Assembly (NCBI GenBank): GCA_037953625.1
Contig: CM075652.1
Coordinates: forward strand, 78,955,501-79,019,500
DNA: 64,000 nt
Direction: 5' to 3'
DNA from: Crotalaria pallida
Taxonomy: Eukaryota; Streptophyta; Magnoliopsida; Fabales; Fabaceae
Part shown: positions 34,301 through 46,288 of the stretch, piece after piece
Numbering within the stretch: position 1 is the stretch's first letter
How the letters are laid out: every line of letters starts with the position of its first letter
Translations under genes and position numbers: made by a program
The notes under the pieces: model-generated
What the model saw: the letters and a program-made list of their open reading frames with translations, nothing else
Told to the model about the DNA's origin: nothing
The model's database searches: none

Positions 34301-36615
34301 AGTTACTTGGCTAACACTTAGGAAGTTTCTAGGCATTCTCCCTACACATACATACACGACGCACACACATGCACACACACATACATACATTTTCACATAC
34401 ACTTTACACACATACATACATGCATATATAATCATATTCCTTCACTAATTAAAATTTCACCTACTCCCAAGCATATATTCATACAAGACCGTATATACAC
34501 ATACATGCATGCATAGGAAAATAGATTTTCTTATTTATAAAATCCTTCATGCATAAAAATCAAAGTCTCCTTTTCAAAATAAATTTCAAAACTCATAACT
34601 TCTTCTAATGAAAATTATTTCTTTAAAATCATTTACCTCTTTTAAAAACGTGATTTAGGAAGTTCATTTAAAGAAAATATCCGTTCAAAACACTCTTCAC
34701 AAAATAATTATCTTTAGTATTTTAAATTTAATACGAGGAATTTGCGGGGTGTTACACTCCCTCTCTCAAATTCGAATTTTCTCTCTCCTTCCCCTCCTCC
34801 TAGTGAAATCCGAATTTCCCTCTCTATTGTGCAACAAACTCATCATTATTCTATTCCTATGGCTTAGCGAAGATCATCATCACTCTTTTCCTTCTTTCCT
34901 TTGAAGCTCTTGGTTTTGGTGCTAGAAGTTATGGCTTGATGTTCCCTCACTCTCTCCTTGACTAAGGTAAGGGGGTGGGTGTTGGTTTGATCTAGAATTG
35001 GGTATCCCTATAGTTATAGTGATTTTCTAGGAGTTATGTGTTTATAAAAATTAAGGATAAAACCCTAGGTAGTGATTAGGGCATGGTTAATATGAGAAAA
35101 ATGAATGCATAAAAATGAACTTAGAAAATATAATTAGAAAGTGATATGTAGTGTGAACTTTGAATGTGAATTATGTTGAATAATTGGTGAATTGAATATG
35201 ATTATGTATGATTTACTTGGTCATGGCTAAATTATAATTATTTGTTGAAATTGTAAAGTGACAATATGGAAATTGTGCATTATGTGTGCTGCTGGAATTG
35301 GAATAGATTATGATTATGATTATTGATGATACAATGCTTATTTGTGATTATTTGGAAATGGCAATCTTTATGTAATTATTTGAATTGGAATGGATTACAA
35401 TTATGCATACTTGTGATTATTGATCGTATGGTGATTATGTTTATAATTAATGGACTGGATTGTGGATAATTAAAAATGGTAAAGGTTAACTAAAGTGAAA
35501 ATTGATCAGTGGGGCCCGGAACATTAGGTACCCGGCTAGGTGTTCCAATTACCTGTTAGGGCCAATTACCTGCCAGGCCAATTACCCATCAGGCCAAACC
35601 GCCCTGTAGGCGCCGGGTGACCCACATGATCAATTTTCCACATCAATAATTGAAATAAATAATAGAATGGTAAAAATGTACATAGTCCTACAGGTTATGG
35701 TCTGGATGGGTGTAAAGTCCTGGGCAGGTGTTTCAAGTCCCTAGACAGGTGTGCCAATTACCTAGCGGGTAACCAAAATCCTAGTGGTGTACAATTAAAA
35801 AGGAAAAACGGAAGTGTTTGCAGATCACTGTTTGTGGTTGCATACGCTGTGTATGTAGATCTCTGTTTGGGGTTACACACACTAATGGAAAATGGATAAC
35901 AGAAAATGGATAAAGGAAATGGAAATAAATATTGAAAATGGCTATGGACATGCTAAATATAAAGTGAATATGGAATTGTGATAAGGAATGGTAATATTGG
36001 AAGATGTTGATTGTGAATAGGCTTGCAAAATGTTATATGTTGTTATTTTGCTATTTGTGTTTGGCCTAGTGGATTTGTTATGGCTATATGGAAACTGCAA
36101 TTCTATTTCATGTGCAATGCTCACTCCCTTAACATTTTTCAGGTTCGGAGCTTGAGATAGCACAGCCCCCGGCCGAGCAGGTGTGCTCTCCCTCACAGGG
36201 AGAGTAGGGTTATTTGGGTATAGGGTTTTATTAGACCTAAGCCTCCTTTATTCTTTTGATGTATATGGGATGTATATGTTTTTTTTTGGGAGAGGCTTAG
36301 GATATTATTTTTGACATAGTTATAGGTTGTGCATCATGCTAGATGTACTTTATGTTTTCAGTTGATACTCTGATGACTGATGACTGATGACTGTTGGCAC
36401 TGTGATGCCCTGTTTATACCAAGCCCTACTAGCTTTTGGAAATGATATATATATATGATGATTACCAGGTGCAGGAATAAGTTATTTTTGGAAAGTCCCT
36501 AAAACAAAGGAAACTTCGTCCGTTTGGCGGTAGATTTTAATTAATTAAAAAGGAATTTTTAAGTACTCTAATTTAATATATGGGTAGTTATGGGTAAATT
36601 AGCTAAGGTGTTACA
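28392..36615 (+). repeat. 5' LTR of chromovirus, split by nested element
   Basis: The LTR parts are 28392-29010 and 34762-36615, 2473 bp in total, starting TGTAACATCCC and ending AGGTGTTACA. Palindromes centred at 28686/28706 and 28785/28805 (spacing 20) plus one at 28739 precede an AT-rich aaataaaag box at 28831. A CACGTG G-box (28847-28852) follows. A short direct repeat of ccaattacc/caggcc lies at about 35545-35600. A gtaagg (near 34966) and a ttttcag (near 36140) could bound an intron in the leader. Confidence 0.9.
29011..34756 (-). mobile_element. Giant noncoding LTR-like element (copy 4), TSD ctccc
   Basis: It starts TGTAACAGCCCG at 29011, ends CGGGGTGTTACA at 34756, and is flanked by ctccc (29006-29010 and 34757-34761). 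The uninterrupted 3' LTR of the chromovirus has a single ctccc at this place (near 41813), which proves the insertion. The 5746 bp are collinear with the reverse complement of 4154-13479, so the orientation is minus. There is no gag, pol or transposase, and no internal long direct repeat. It includes an (AC)n-rich stretch at about 34344-34420. It is the cleanest copy for defining the family. Confidence 0.8.
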
Positions 36616-36803
36616 TTTATGGTGTCAGGGCAGTTTCCCTCGGCCATGGAGTATGGACTCACTACTCCAAGGGTTACTCACCGAGCGAGTAACCAAAGTA
36701 AAGAGTTTAGTGTCTAAGTTAGTTAGTGTAGGCTGCATATAGTAGTGCATATAATTGTTTAGTTATTAAATCTTTAACTGTTGTCCCTCCATGAATTAAC
36801 AGC

Positions 36804-38162
36804 ATGGCAGGAAGGCGGGCCGATAATGACCGAATTGTTGCTATTCTTGAGACCCTGGTTCAGATGCAACAGAACCAGGCCGATAATCAGACTCAAAACA
36901 TAGCAGCAGCAGTGGCCGCCGCAGCAGCAACAATGCAACCCCCACCACCACCTCCTGTGGAGATTGACTGGATGGCCAGATTCAGAAAGAGCAAGCCGCC
37001 TAGGTTCGAAGGGGGATTCAATCCTGACGAGGCACAGAAATGGCTCCAAGAGATTGAGAAGGTTCTCCGCTCTTTGCAACCACCTGCGGATCAGAAAGTC
37101 CGGTTGGTTGAGTATATGTTGTCAGGCGAAGCGGAGCATTGGCTGGAGCATCAAAGGAGGAGCTTAGAAGCTGCTAATCAGATCATTTCTTGGGATTTGT
37201 TCAAAATCCGCTTTCTTGGGAAATACTTTCCTGAGGATGTCAGAAGGGAGAAGGATCTGTTGTTTCTCAAGCTAGAGCAGGGGAGTCTATGTGTTGGTGA
37301 GTATGCTGCACAATTTGAGGATCTGATTCGGTACTCTAGTGGCTACAGAGATGCAGATGAGAGAGCTAAATGCATCAAGTTCGAGTCTGGACTTCGGGAG
37401 GATATTCGACATGCTTTTGAATATCAGAACATTTCTGATCTCTCTCATTTGGTCAATGTAACCAGCACTTATGAGAAAGGACTTAAGAGGAAAGCTGATG
37501 CGGATCGGAGCAAGTCTGCTCAGAAATCTATTGGGCCAATCAGAGGCAAGGGTCCTATGCAGAGATCAGGGCCATATTCCAATCAGAAAGGGGTAGCTCC
37601 AAGGGGGATAGGACAAGCAACATTTGGTTATGGTCCAGTTCCAAATTGCAAGCATTGCGGGAAGCCGCACAGGGGTGTATGCTGGGCTCTTAGCAGGAAT
37701 GAAGGGCTTTGCTTTATATGTGGCCAGCCTGGACACTTTGCAAACAACGGTCCCAAGAGCACCATGAAGAAGGAAGCTAATGATACTAGGGTGCAGAAAG
37801 CAGGTGGCAGCCAACCATTGCAGAGGGGTAAGGTGTATACCCTGGATGGAGAAGAGGTGACTGATGAGGACGAGCTGATCAGAGGTACCTGTCATATGAA
37901 TGACATTTCCTGTGGTGTTTTGTTTGATTGTGGTGCATCGCATTCATTCATTTCTATTGACTGCATGAAGAGACTAGGGTTGTCCACTGTAGATATGCCG
38001 TATAAGTTGTCAGTTTCTACCCCCACAAATTCTTCAGTAGTCACTTCTCAGATGTGTTTGGATTGTCCACTCCGAGTTTTGGAGCGGGAATTCAAAGTTA
38101 ATCTCATTTGTCTGCCTCTGACTAAATTGGATATTATTCTGGGTATGGATTGGATGACTTAG
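36804..38162 (+). pseudogene. gag: Chromovirus gag and protease
   Basis: ATG at 36804 opens 452 codons to TAG at 38160-38162. An Ala- and Pro-rich N-terminal part precedes the retrotransposon gag core (about residues 50-200: WMARFRKSKPPRFEGGF, then WLQEIEKV). A knuckle-like CKHCGKPHRGVC (near residue 282) is followed by CFICGQPGHFANNG (near 303), whose last Cys ligand is lost. The protease site (near residue 375) reads DCGASHSF where family members have Asp-Ser-Gly-Ala, so the catalytic context is altered. Pol continues in the same frame after TAG. Confidence 0.88.
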
Positions 38163-41160
38163 CATAATGTTCTCATTGACTGCCGTAAGAAAGCAGTCAT
38201 ATTTAGTGATTCCTCCCTATCTACCATGGAAGTTGATGAGATATCCGATGTCAGCCAAGTTCCAGTAGTTTGTGAGTTTCCGAAAGTCTTTTCTACAGAG
38301 ATTCCTGGATTACCTCCAAGAAGAGAAGTTGAGTTTTGTATTGAGCTAAAGCCTGGTACTGGTCCAATTTCTATTGCACCTTACAGAATGGCGCCTCCGG
38401 AATTGGAAGAATTGAAGAAGCAATTGGAGGAGCTATTAGCAAAGAAACTTACCAGGCCAAGTGTATCACCTTGGGGTGCTCCTATCCTTTTTGTCAAGAA
38501 GAAGAATGGTAGCCTCCAGATGTGCACTGATTACAGGCATTGAATGCAGTGACGGTAAATAACAAATATCCGCTCCCTCGCATTGATGATTTTTTGGATC
38601 AGTTGAGGGGTGCATCAGTGTTCTCTAAGATTGACCTCCGATCGGGATACTATCAGATCCGTATCCGTGAAGAGGACATTTCAAAACTGCTTTCAGGACG
38701 CGTTATGGGCACTTTGAGTATGTGGTGATGCCTTTTGGATTGACCAACGCTCCTGCAATATTCATGGATTACATGAACATGATCTTCATGCCATACTTGG
38801 ATTCTTTTGTCATTGTATTCATTAATGACATCCTGATTTATTCTAAGAGTCCAGGTGAACATGAGGAGTATTTGAGGATAGTGCTGCAAATCCTCAAAGA
38901 AAAGCAGTTGTATGCCAAGCTGTCTAAATGTAGCTTTTGGTTGGATGAAGTCCATTTTCTGGGACATGTGATTTCTGCACAGGGAGTTGCTGTGGATTCC
39001 TCTAAGGTGGAAGCAGTGTTAAAGTGGGAGAGGCCCACAACAGTCACAGAAATCAGAATCTTTCTAGGATTGGCAGGTTACTATAGGAGATTCATTGAAG
39101 GTTTCTCCAAATTGGCTCTTCCCTTGACAACGTTGACCAGGAAAGATGTCCCTTGTCAATGGTCACCGCAGTGTGAGAGCAGTTTCTTAGAGCTGAAGAA
39201 GAGATTGACGAGCTCACCGGTTTTGATTTTACCGGATCCAACCCAACCCTTCGATTTGTATTGTGACGCTTCAAAGCAAGGCTTGGGTTGTGTACTTATG
39301 CAGCAAGGCAAGGTTGTGGCTTATGCATCTAGGCAGTTGCGACAGCATGAGCAGAATTATCCGACTCATGACTTGGAATTAGCAGCTGTGGTGTTTGCAC
39401 TGAAAATTTGAAGACACTACTTGTATGGCACGAAGTTTGAGGTGTTCAGTGACCACAAGAGTCTCCGTTATCTCTTCGATCAAAAGGAGCTGAATATGAG
39501 ATAGAGGAGATGGATGGAGTTCTTGAAAGATTATGATTTCCATCTTCAATACCATCCTGGTAAAGCTAATGTGGTAGCCGGTGCATTGAGTCGCATAACT
39601 CTTCATGTTAGCAACTTGATGGTGAAGGAGATGTAGCTGATTCAGGAGTTTAGTGATCTCAACTTGAATATGCAGGTGAAAGAGAAAAGCATTGTTCTGG
39701 AAATGTTGCAAGTCACTAGTGAGCTGATGGATTTGATTAAGGAAAGGCAAGCAGATGATGAAGAGCTCTAGAAGTTGTTGGAAGTAGCAGCAAGTAAAGA
39801 GGAACCTGATTTCACCAAGGGTGCAGATGGAATCATCAGATTTAGAGGTAGAATATGTGTTCCAATGGACTTCGAGATTTGAAGAGACATATTGTGGGAA
39901 GCTCACCAAACAAAAATGAGTTTCCATCCCGGTACCACAAAGATGTATCAGGATTTGAAGAAGATCTATTGGTGGCCAGGGTTGAAATCTGATGTGGCCA
40001 ATCATGTGTCCCACTGCTTGACTTGTCAGAAGGTAAAAATTGAGCATCAAAAGCCAGGTGGTCCATTGCGATCACTTGACATCCCTGAATGGAAGTGGGA
40101 TAGCATAGCCATGGACTTTGTGACAGGTCTACCTAGAACTGTTGCAGGTTGTGATGGTGTATGGGTTGTAGTAGACCGTTTAACAAAGTGTACTCACTTT
40201 ATCCCAATTCACAAGAAGTACACACTGGAGAAGTTAACACAGTTGTATATCCGGGACATAGTGAAGCTTCATGGTGTGCCCTCTAGTATAGTGTCTGATC
40301 GTGATCCACGATTTCTGTCTAGATTTTGGCAGAGTCTTCAGCAGGCCTTGGGTACTAAGTTGAGGTTTAGTACAGCCTATCATCCTCAAACTGATGGGCA
40401 GTCTGAGCGTACCATTCAGACCTTGGAGGATCTGTTGAGGGCTTGTGTTCTAGAGCAGGCTGGTAGCTGGGAGCAGTTGTTACCATTGATGGAGTTTACT
40501 TACAACAACAGCTTTCACTCTAGCATTGGTATGGCACCTTTTGAGGCACTCTATGGTAGAAAGTGTAGGACACCTCTTTGCTGGTTCCAGATTGGTGAAA
40601 ATTTGTTGACTGGGCCAGAACTGGTGCAAGAAACCACTGAGAAGATCACTATGATAAAGAATAAGATGAAGACTTCCCAAGATAGGCAGAAGAGTTATGC
40701 AGATAAGCGTAGGAGACCCCTAGAGTTTGATGTGGGTGATCATGTATTTCTGAGGGTGTCCCCTACCACTGGCATTGGTCGGGCAATCAAGTCAAAGAAG
40801 CTGACTCCGAGGTTTGTTGGACCTTATGAGATTCTGGAAAGAGTTGGACCTTTGGCGTACAGGATTGCTTTGCCTCCACATTTGTCTAGGATTCATGGTG
40901 TATTTCATGTTTCTCAGCTAAGGAAGTACATTCATGATCCCTCTCATGTGGTAGCAGCTGATGATTTGCCCTTGAAGGAGAATCTTACTTTTGAGATTCT
41001 TCCAATCAGAATTGAGGATAGGCAGATAAAGCAACTCAGGGGCAAGGAAATTCCACTAGTGAAGGTGATTTGGAGTAGAAACAACGTGGAGGAAGCTACT
41101 TGGGAATTGGAGAGCAAAATGAAGGAGTCCCATCCACAATTGTTTCCCCTCCATAGTTGA
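38163..41160 (+). pseudogene. pol: Chromovirus pol: RT, RNase H, integrase, chromodomain
   Basis: RT starts near FCIELKPGTGPIS; its active-site box reads VFINDILIYS, with Asn for the first Asp (near 38820), so RT is inactive. RNase H includes LYCDASKQGLGCVL. Integrase has the zinc site (HQTKMSFHPG, then HCLTCQKVK) and core DFVTGLP, SDRDPRF and HPQTDGQSERT, all catalytic residues present. The tail (RIEDRQIKQLRGKEIPLVKV, then EEATWELE) is chromodomain-like. Frameshifts lie near 38538 and 38690; stops occur at 39409-39411 and at four later sites before 39890. Most stops fit single transitions at Trp or Gln codons. The last open run is 39892-41160. Confidence 0.9.
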
Positions 41161-41196
41161 ATTTCGAGGAATAAATTCTGGTAAGTGGGAGAGGAT

Positions 41197-43675
41197 TGTA
41201 ACATCCCAAATTTAATTTTTAGTGTAAATTATGTTTTGATAGTCTTAGGGTAGAAGCAATAATGATATAAGTTAGAAATTGGTCAATTAGACATGTAAAT
41301 TTAGGTTTAAAACATAGAACTTTGGGGAATTTAGAATAATAAGATTGGTAGCTCCAAATACAAATTCCACCTTTGGATATGAAGTAGGACGGGTGAGGAA
41401 GCTTGCTTTAAAATTTGGGGAAGATCCAACGGGTAACGAAGAAGTTATGGCCTTTCAAAGTACTGAATAATGCAAAATTCTGAAGGTTAATCGATTAACC
41501 TGTTGGCTAATCGATCAAGGTCAGAAAGTGAGCAAATGATTAATCGATTAGGGTTACTGCTGATCTTTGGCCAAATTTCAAGGGGTTAATCGATTAACTG
41601 AGATGTTAATCGATTAACACAGGCTGCTGTTGAAAAAAATAAAAGAGAACAACACGTGTTTTACTCTCAAATGCACGAATTTCTTCTTGGTCTCCTAGGG
41701 CTCAAACTCTTCCACTTCAAGATCAATCAAGACACTAGTTGTGCACCCATTTCCATCATCAAACCTCTTTCTTTCTTAGCTCCAAGTAAGTATTCAAGCC
41801 TTTAATCTCTTCTCCCTATCTCAAATTCGAATTTTCTCTCTCCTTCCCCTTCTCCTAGTGAAATCTGAATTTCCCTCTCTATTGTGCAACAATCTCATCA
41901 TTATTCTATTCCTATGGCTTAGGGAAGATCATCATCACTCTTTTCCTTATCTTGCCTTTGAAGCTCTTAGTTTTGGTGCTAGAAGTTAGGGCTTGAGGTT
42001 CCCTCACTCTCTCCTTGACTAAGGTAAGGGGGTGGGTGTTGGTTTGATCTAGAATTGGGTATCCCTATAGTTATAGTGATTTTCTAGGAGTTATGTGTTT
42101 ATAAAAATTAAGGATAAAACCCTAGGTAGTGATTAGGGCATGGTTAATATGAGAAAAATGAATGCATAAAAATGAACTTAGAAAATATAATTAGAAAGTG
42201 ATATGTAGTGTGAACTTTGAATGTGAATTATGTTGAATAATTGGTGAATTGAATATGATTATGTATGATTTACTTGGTCATGGCTAAATTATAATTATTT
42301 GTTGAAATTGTAAAGTGACAATATGGAAATTGTGCATTATGTGTACTGCTGGAATTGGAATAGATTATGATTATGATTATTGATGATACAATGCTTATTT
42401 GTGATTATTTGGAAATGGAAATCTTTATGTAATTATTTGAATTGGAATGGATTACAATTATGCATATTTGTGATTATTGATGGTATGGTGATTATGTTTA
42501 TAATTAATGGACAGGATTGTGGATAATTAAAAATGGTAAAGGTTAACTAAAGTGGAAATTGATCAGTGGGGCCTGGAACACTAGGTACCCGGCTAGGTGT
42601 TCCAATTACCTGTTAGGGCCAATTACCTGTCAGGCCAATTACCCATCAGGCCAAACCACCCTGTAGGCGCCGGGTGACCCACATGATCAATTTTCCACAC
42701 CAATAATTGAAATAAATAATGGAATGGTAAAAATGTACATAGTCCTACAGGTTATGGTCTGGATGGGTGTAAAGTCCTGGGCAGGTGTTTCAAGTCCCTA
42801 GACAGGTGTGCCAATTACCTAGCGGGTAACCAAAATCCTAGTGGTGTACAATTAAAAAGGAAAAAGGGAAGTGTTTGCAAATCACTGTTTGTGGTTGCAT
42901 ACGCTGTATGTGTAGATCTCTGTTTGGGGTTACACACACTAATGGAAAATGGATAACAGAAAATGGATAAAGGAAATGGAAATAAATATTGAAAATGGCT
43001 ATGGACATGCTAAATATAAAGTGAATATGGAATTGTGATAAGGAATGGTAATATTGGAAGATGTTGATTGTGAATAGGCTTGCAAAATGTTATATGTTGT
43101 TATTTTGCTATTTGTGTTTGGCCTAGTGGATTTGTTATGCCTATATGGAAACTGCAATTCTATTTCATGTGCAATGCTCACTCCCTTAACATTTTTCAGG
43201 TTCGGAGCTTGAGATAGCACAGCCCCCGGCCGAGCAGGTGTGCTCTCCCTCACAGGGAGAGTAAGGTTATTTGGGTATAGGGTTTTATTAGACCTAAGCA
43301 TCCTTTATTCTTTTGATGTATATGGGATGTATATGTTTTTTTTGGGAGAGGCTTAGGATATTATTTTTGACATAGTTATAGGTTGTGCATCATGCTAGAT
43401 GTACTTTATGTTTTCCGCTGATACTCTGATGACTGATGACTGATGACTGTTGGCACTGTGATGCCCTGTTTATACCAAGCCCTGCTGGCTTTTGGAAATG
43501 ATATATATATATATATGATGATTATCAGGTGCAGGAATAAGTTATTTTTGGAAAGTCCCTAAAACAAAGGAAACTCCGTCCGTTTGGTGGTAGATTTTAA
43601 TTAATTAAAAAGGAATTTTTAAGTACTCTAATTTAATATATGGGTAGTTATGGGTAAATTAGCTAAGGTGTTACA
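41197..43675 (+). repeat. 3' LTR of chromovirus
   Basis: It is 2479 bp, from TGTAACATCCC to AGGTGTTACA, and collinear with the joined 5' LTR. The palindrome set at 41487-41612 repeats that of the 5' LTR with one damaged member (aatcgatc). It is uninterrupted and so serves as the reference for the nested insertion in the 5' LTR. Confidence 0.92.
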
Positions 43676-44266
43676 CTAAGAAAATTCAAGTTCACATTTA
43701 GTTAAAACCGAATCTTACAAATAAATGGAATCAATGCAAGAATTAATTTTCCTATTCTTTCCTCATGAAACCAAAACAAACATCAAAATTAACACTTAAG
43801 CCACACTTTATTTTCGTGCCTTTATCCACTTAAAACAATTAAATTAACAAGTTCACAACTTAAATTGAACAAGTTTCCATAACCACATATCCCTTTAAAC
43901 AAGAGCTGAAACTAGAATATGAATCCATTAGAGCATATACGTTCTTGACTCTTAAACCAATTAGATCATATAACATGTAAATCATTTCATAAAAAGTAGA
44001 CCAACTTACCATATTCATTTAATCCTATCTAAATATCACTATCATAATAAAAACATTCGTTCAAGTCATGGAAAAGTGTACAAAGCATCAAACACATTAA
44101 AAATGCCAAATAGAGCATTAGGTCCGATACGGAAAAGACAATAAAGACAAAATTCAAAATCACATCAAACCAAAGAATTTCAGTCTCAAATTTTGAAAAT
44201 CTCTGAAACATATTTCAAAGTTTAACTCATAAATTTTTCAAGTCATTCCAACCTTCAGAACATAAG

Positions 44267-44387
44267 CTTAACTGGGCTGTCCACGTAAGACAGCCCAGTT
44301 GGTGGCTGCAGGGACACTTAGGATTTCCCCCTCCCCCAGGTCATGGGTTCTAGTCCCAGACCTCCCATGTAAACCAAAAAAAAACAT
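44267..44387 (+). mobile_element. tRNA-derived SINE with 8-bp TSD
   Basis: It has an A-box-like cagcccagttgg (44291-44302) and a B-box-like ggttctagtcc (44346-44356), an internal RNA polymerase III promoter of tRNA type. The body ends in a run of A residues near 44376-44384. The flanking repeat aacataag lies at 44259-44266 and 44388-44395. The length of about 120 bp suits a short plant SINE; the family is not recognised. Confidence 0.7.
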
Positions 44388-46278
44388 AACATAAGTTTTC
44401 ATTCAAATCCTCCTTAAAAATCAAATCAGACCTGTGCTGACCAGAGACCAAATTGCAATTATTAAAAATATCAAACTAGCTCTAAAACAAACGAATTTTG
44501 GTACAGAACCTCTCCACACATCCAAGGTCATCACATAAAATTTTCAAATTATTTGGAGTTGTCTAAGTCACACGTTTTCAATTAAAATTCTCTGAAATTC
44601 AGAAAAGTCTTAACAGAGGTGCTTAATGTTTTGCAATTTTTAAAAATACCAAATCAACTCCAAATCTTCTCAAATTTTACAGAGAGTCTGCTAATACGTG
44701 CAAGGTCTTACCATAAAAATTTCAAGCTATTTAGAGTAGCTTAATATTGAAACCTTTGTTCACGTTTGACCCGAAAAACTCTTTTTCCCGAAATTGTTTT
44801 CGCAAAGTTAAGTCTTATAAAAATAGTAAACTAACTTCAAAAATCACACAAAATTTTAGAGAGTCTTATATAAACATAACCAAAACAGTGACTAAGTTTT
44901 AAAGTTATTGGATATATACAAGTGTCTTTCATCAATATTTCTTGCACCCAAAAACATTACTTTTCTCAAACAACCCTTAACAAACTAAATTTATTTAAAT
45001 TATCAAAACTTTTGCAATTCAGCTCAAAATTTTCATATCATACTCAAATTCCATAGAGAGAAACATACTAAATTTCTAGGGCAATCCAATTAGTAGAACT
45101 ATCATTTACCAAAACCTCCTGCAAGGGGATCACTTATTAATTAAAATTTCAGCATAAAAATACTTTGACATACCCTATATTAATCCATATCAAACAGCCC
45201 CTACCTACTCCTAATCATTCTCTAGACACACAATACCACATAGGAAATCACAATATGCACCAAAAAGAATTAATTTCTTTGAAACATATACATACACATT
45301 TTTTGGTCCTCTTTTAAAATAAATAAAAGAAATATTTTATTAGCTAAAAATTTCCACTTTATTATTCATAATGCTAACCTAAATCGATGCTTAAAAATCA
45401 AAGTTGAAATATTTATTTTTCATAGACCCATTCGGTCTAATTATTAAAATAAGGGAAACACATTTTCAACTTCAAAAACTCATTATTTATCAAATAACAT
45501 TTTCACAAAAACTCAAGACCTAAACATGCATGCACTAATTAAATAAAAAATCAACATAAAAATCATATTTTTAACATGCATCCAGCCACTAAAATAAACC
45601 AATCTATTATTTTTATTTTCATTTGAACCGAAATACAAAAATAAAAAGAATAGATTTTTTTTTTGCAAGACTCTTTACCAACTCATCATGCAACAAGGAT
45701 CAAGCATCAAAAATCAATTTTTATTTTCATTTACAAGCATAAACCGAAATACCTCAAAGAAAATAAAAATCATTTGCACCAAATATTTATAAAAACCGAA
45801 AAGCTCCTCAAACCGTCTTGCATGTCAATTTTTCTAATCAAAGCTTTGATCTTTATGCAAGAACAATTGTAAAATGTGATACTTTACTTTAATCAAACAT
45901 GCAAAAGCTTAAACCAATAAATATCTAGGAAATATTCAGTAAAACTGAAAATAAATATAAGAATAAAGATTAAGAGAAGTAAAACTACCTAGATCAAGCT
46001 TTGGAGAAGCAAAACAAAAATCAATACCTCCTTACTCCCTCCTCAAGCTCACGGGTTTCCTCCTTCTAATGGGGGTAGAGTTTTGTTCTTTGATTGTTTA
46101 TGGGTGCAAGGGTGTTTATATGTGTGTATGTATGTGTAGAAATAAAAAGAAATGGAAAAGAAATTGGTTTTGGGTGGAGACACACTCCCTCCCATAGCCA
46201 TGGCTCACACTCTCTCTCACTCTCTATCTTTCTAGATTTTTCTAAGTTACCAAATGAGAGGAGGAAATGGGTGGGAGG

Positions 46279-46288
46279 CTATTTATAG
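46279..46288 (-). promoter_or_regulatory. TATA box of giant LTR-like element (copy 3)
   Basis: The minus strand reads CTATAAATAG, a near-ideal plant TATA box. It lies about 900 bp inside the end at 47181, comparable to the TATA box at 4815 in copy 2. Confidence 0.5.

Larger units (their letters stand above)
28392..43675 (+). mobile_element. Ty3/gypsy chromovirus (Tekay/Del type), TSD ctaag
   Basis: It is a complete element flanked by ctaag (28387-28391 and 43676-43680). Order: 5' LTR (split by a nested insertion), a PBS-like TGGTGTCAGGGC (36620-36631), gag-protease, RT, RNase H, integrase, C-terminal chromodomain-like segment, purine-rich tract gtgggagaggat, and 3' LTR (41197-43675). Gag style, integrase motifs and the chromodomain-like tail point to the Tekay/Del clade. 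Without the nested 5.75 kb it is about 9.5 kb. Coding is broken by several stops and frameshifts. The LTRs differ by about 2 percent by eye. Confidence 0.92.

Noticed and set aside
34344..34420. (AC)n-rich microsatellite as a distinct feature of interest
   Set aside because: Common simple repeat; a matching (GT)-rich stretch is present in the other copy near 4420-4520, so nothing special.
29011..34756. DNA transposon with TGTAACA terminal inverted repeats
   Set aside because: The inverted repeat is only about 12 bp, the TSD is 5 bp, no transposase is present, and TG/CA ends are standard for LTRs.
36620..36631. tRNA gene at the chromovirus PBS
   Set aside because: TGGTGTCAGGGC is a two-mismatch form of the initiator tRNA complement right after an LTR; no tRNA cloverleaf can be drawn.
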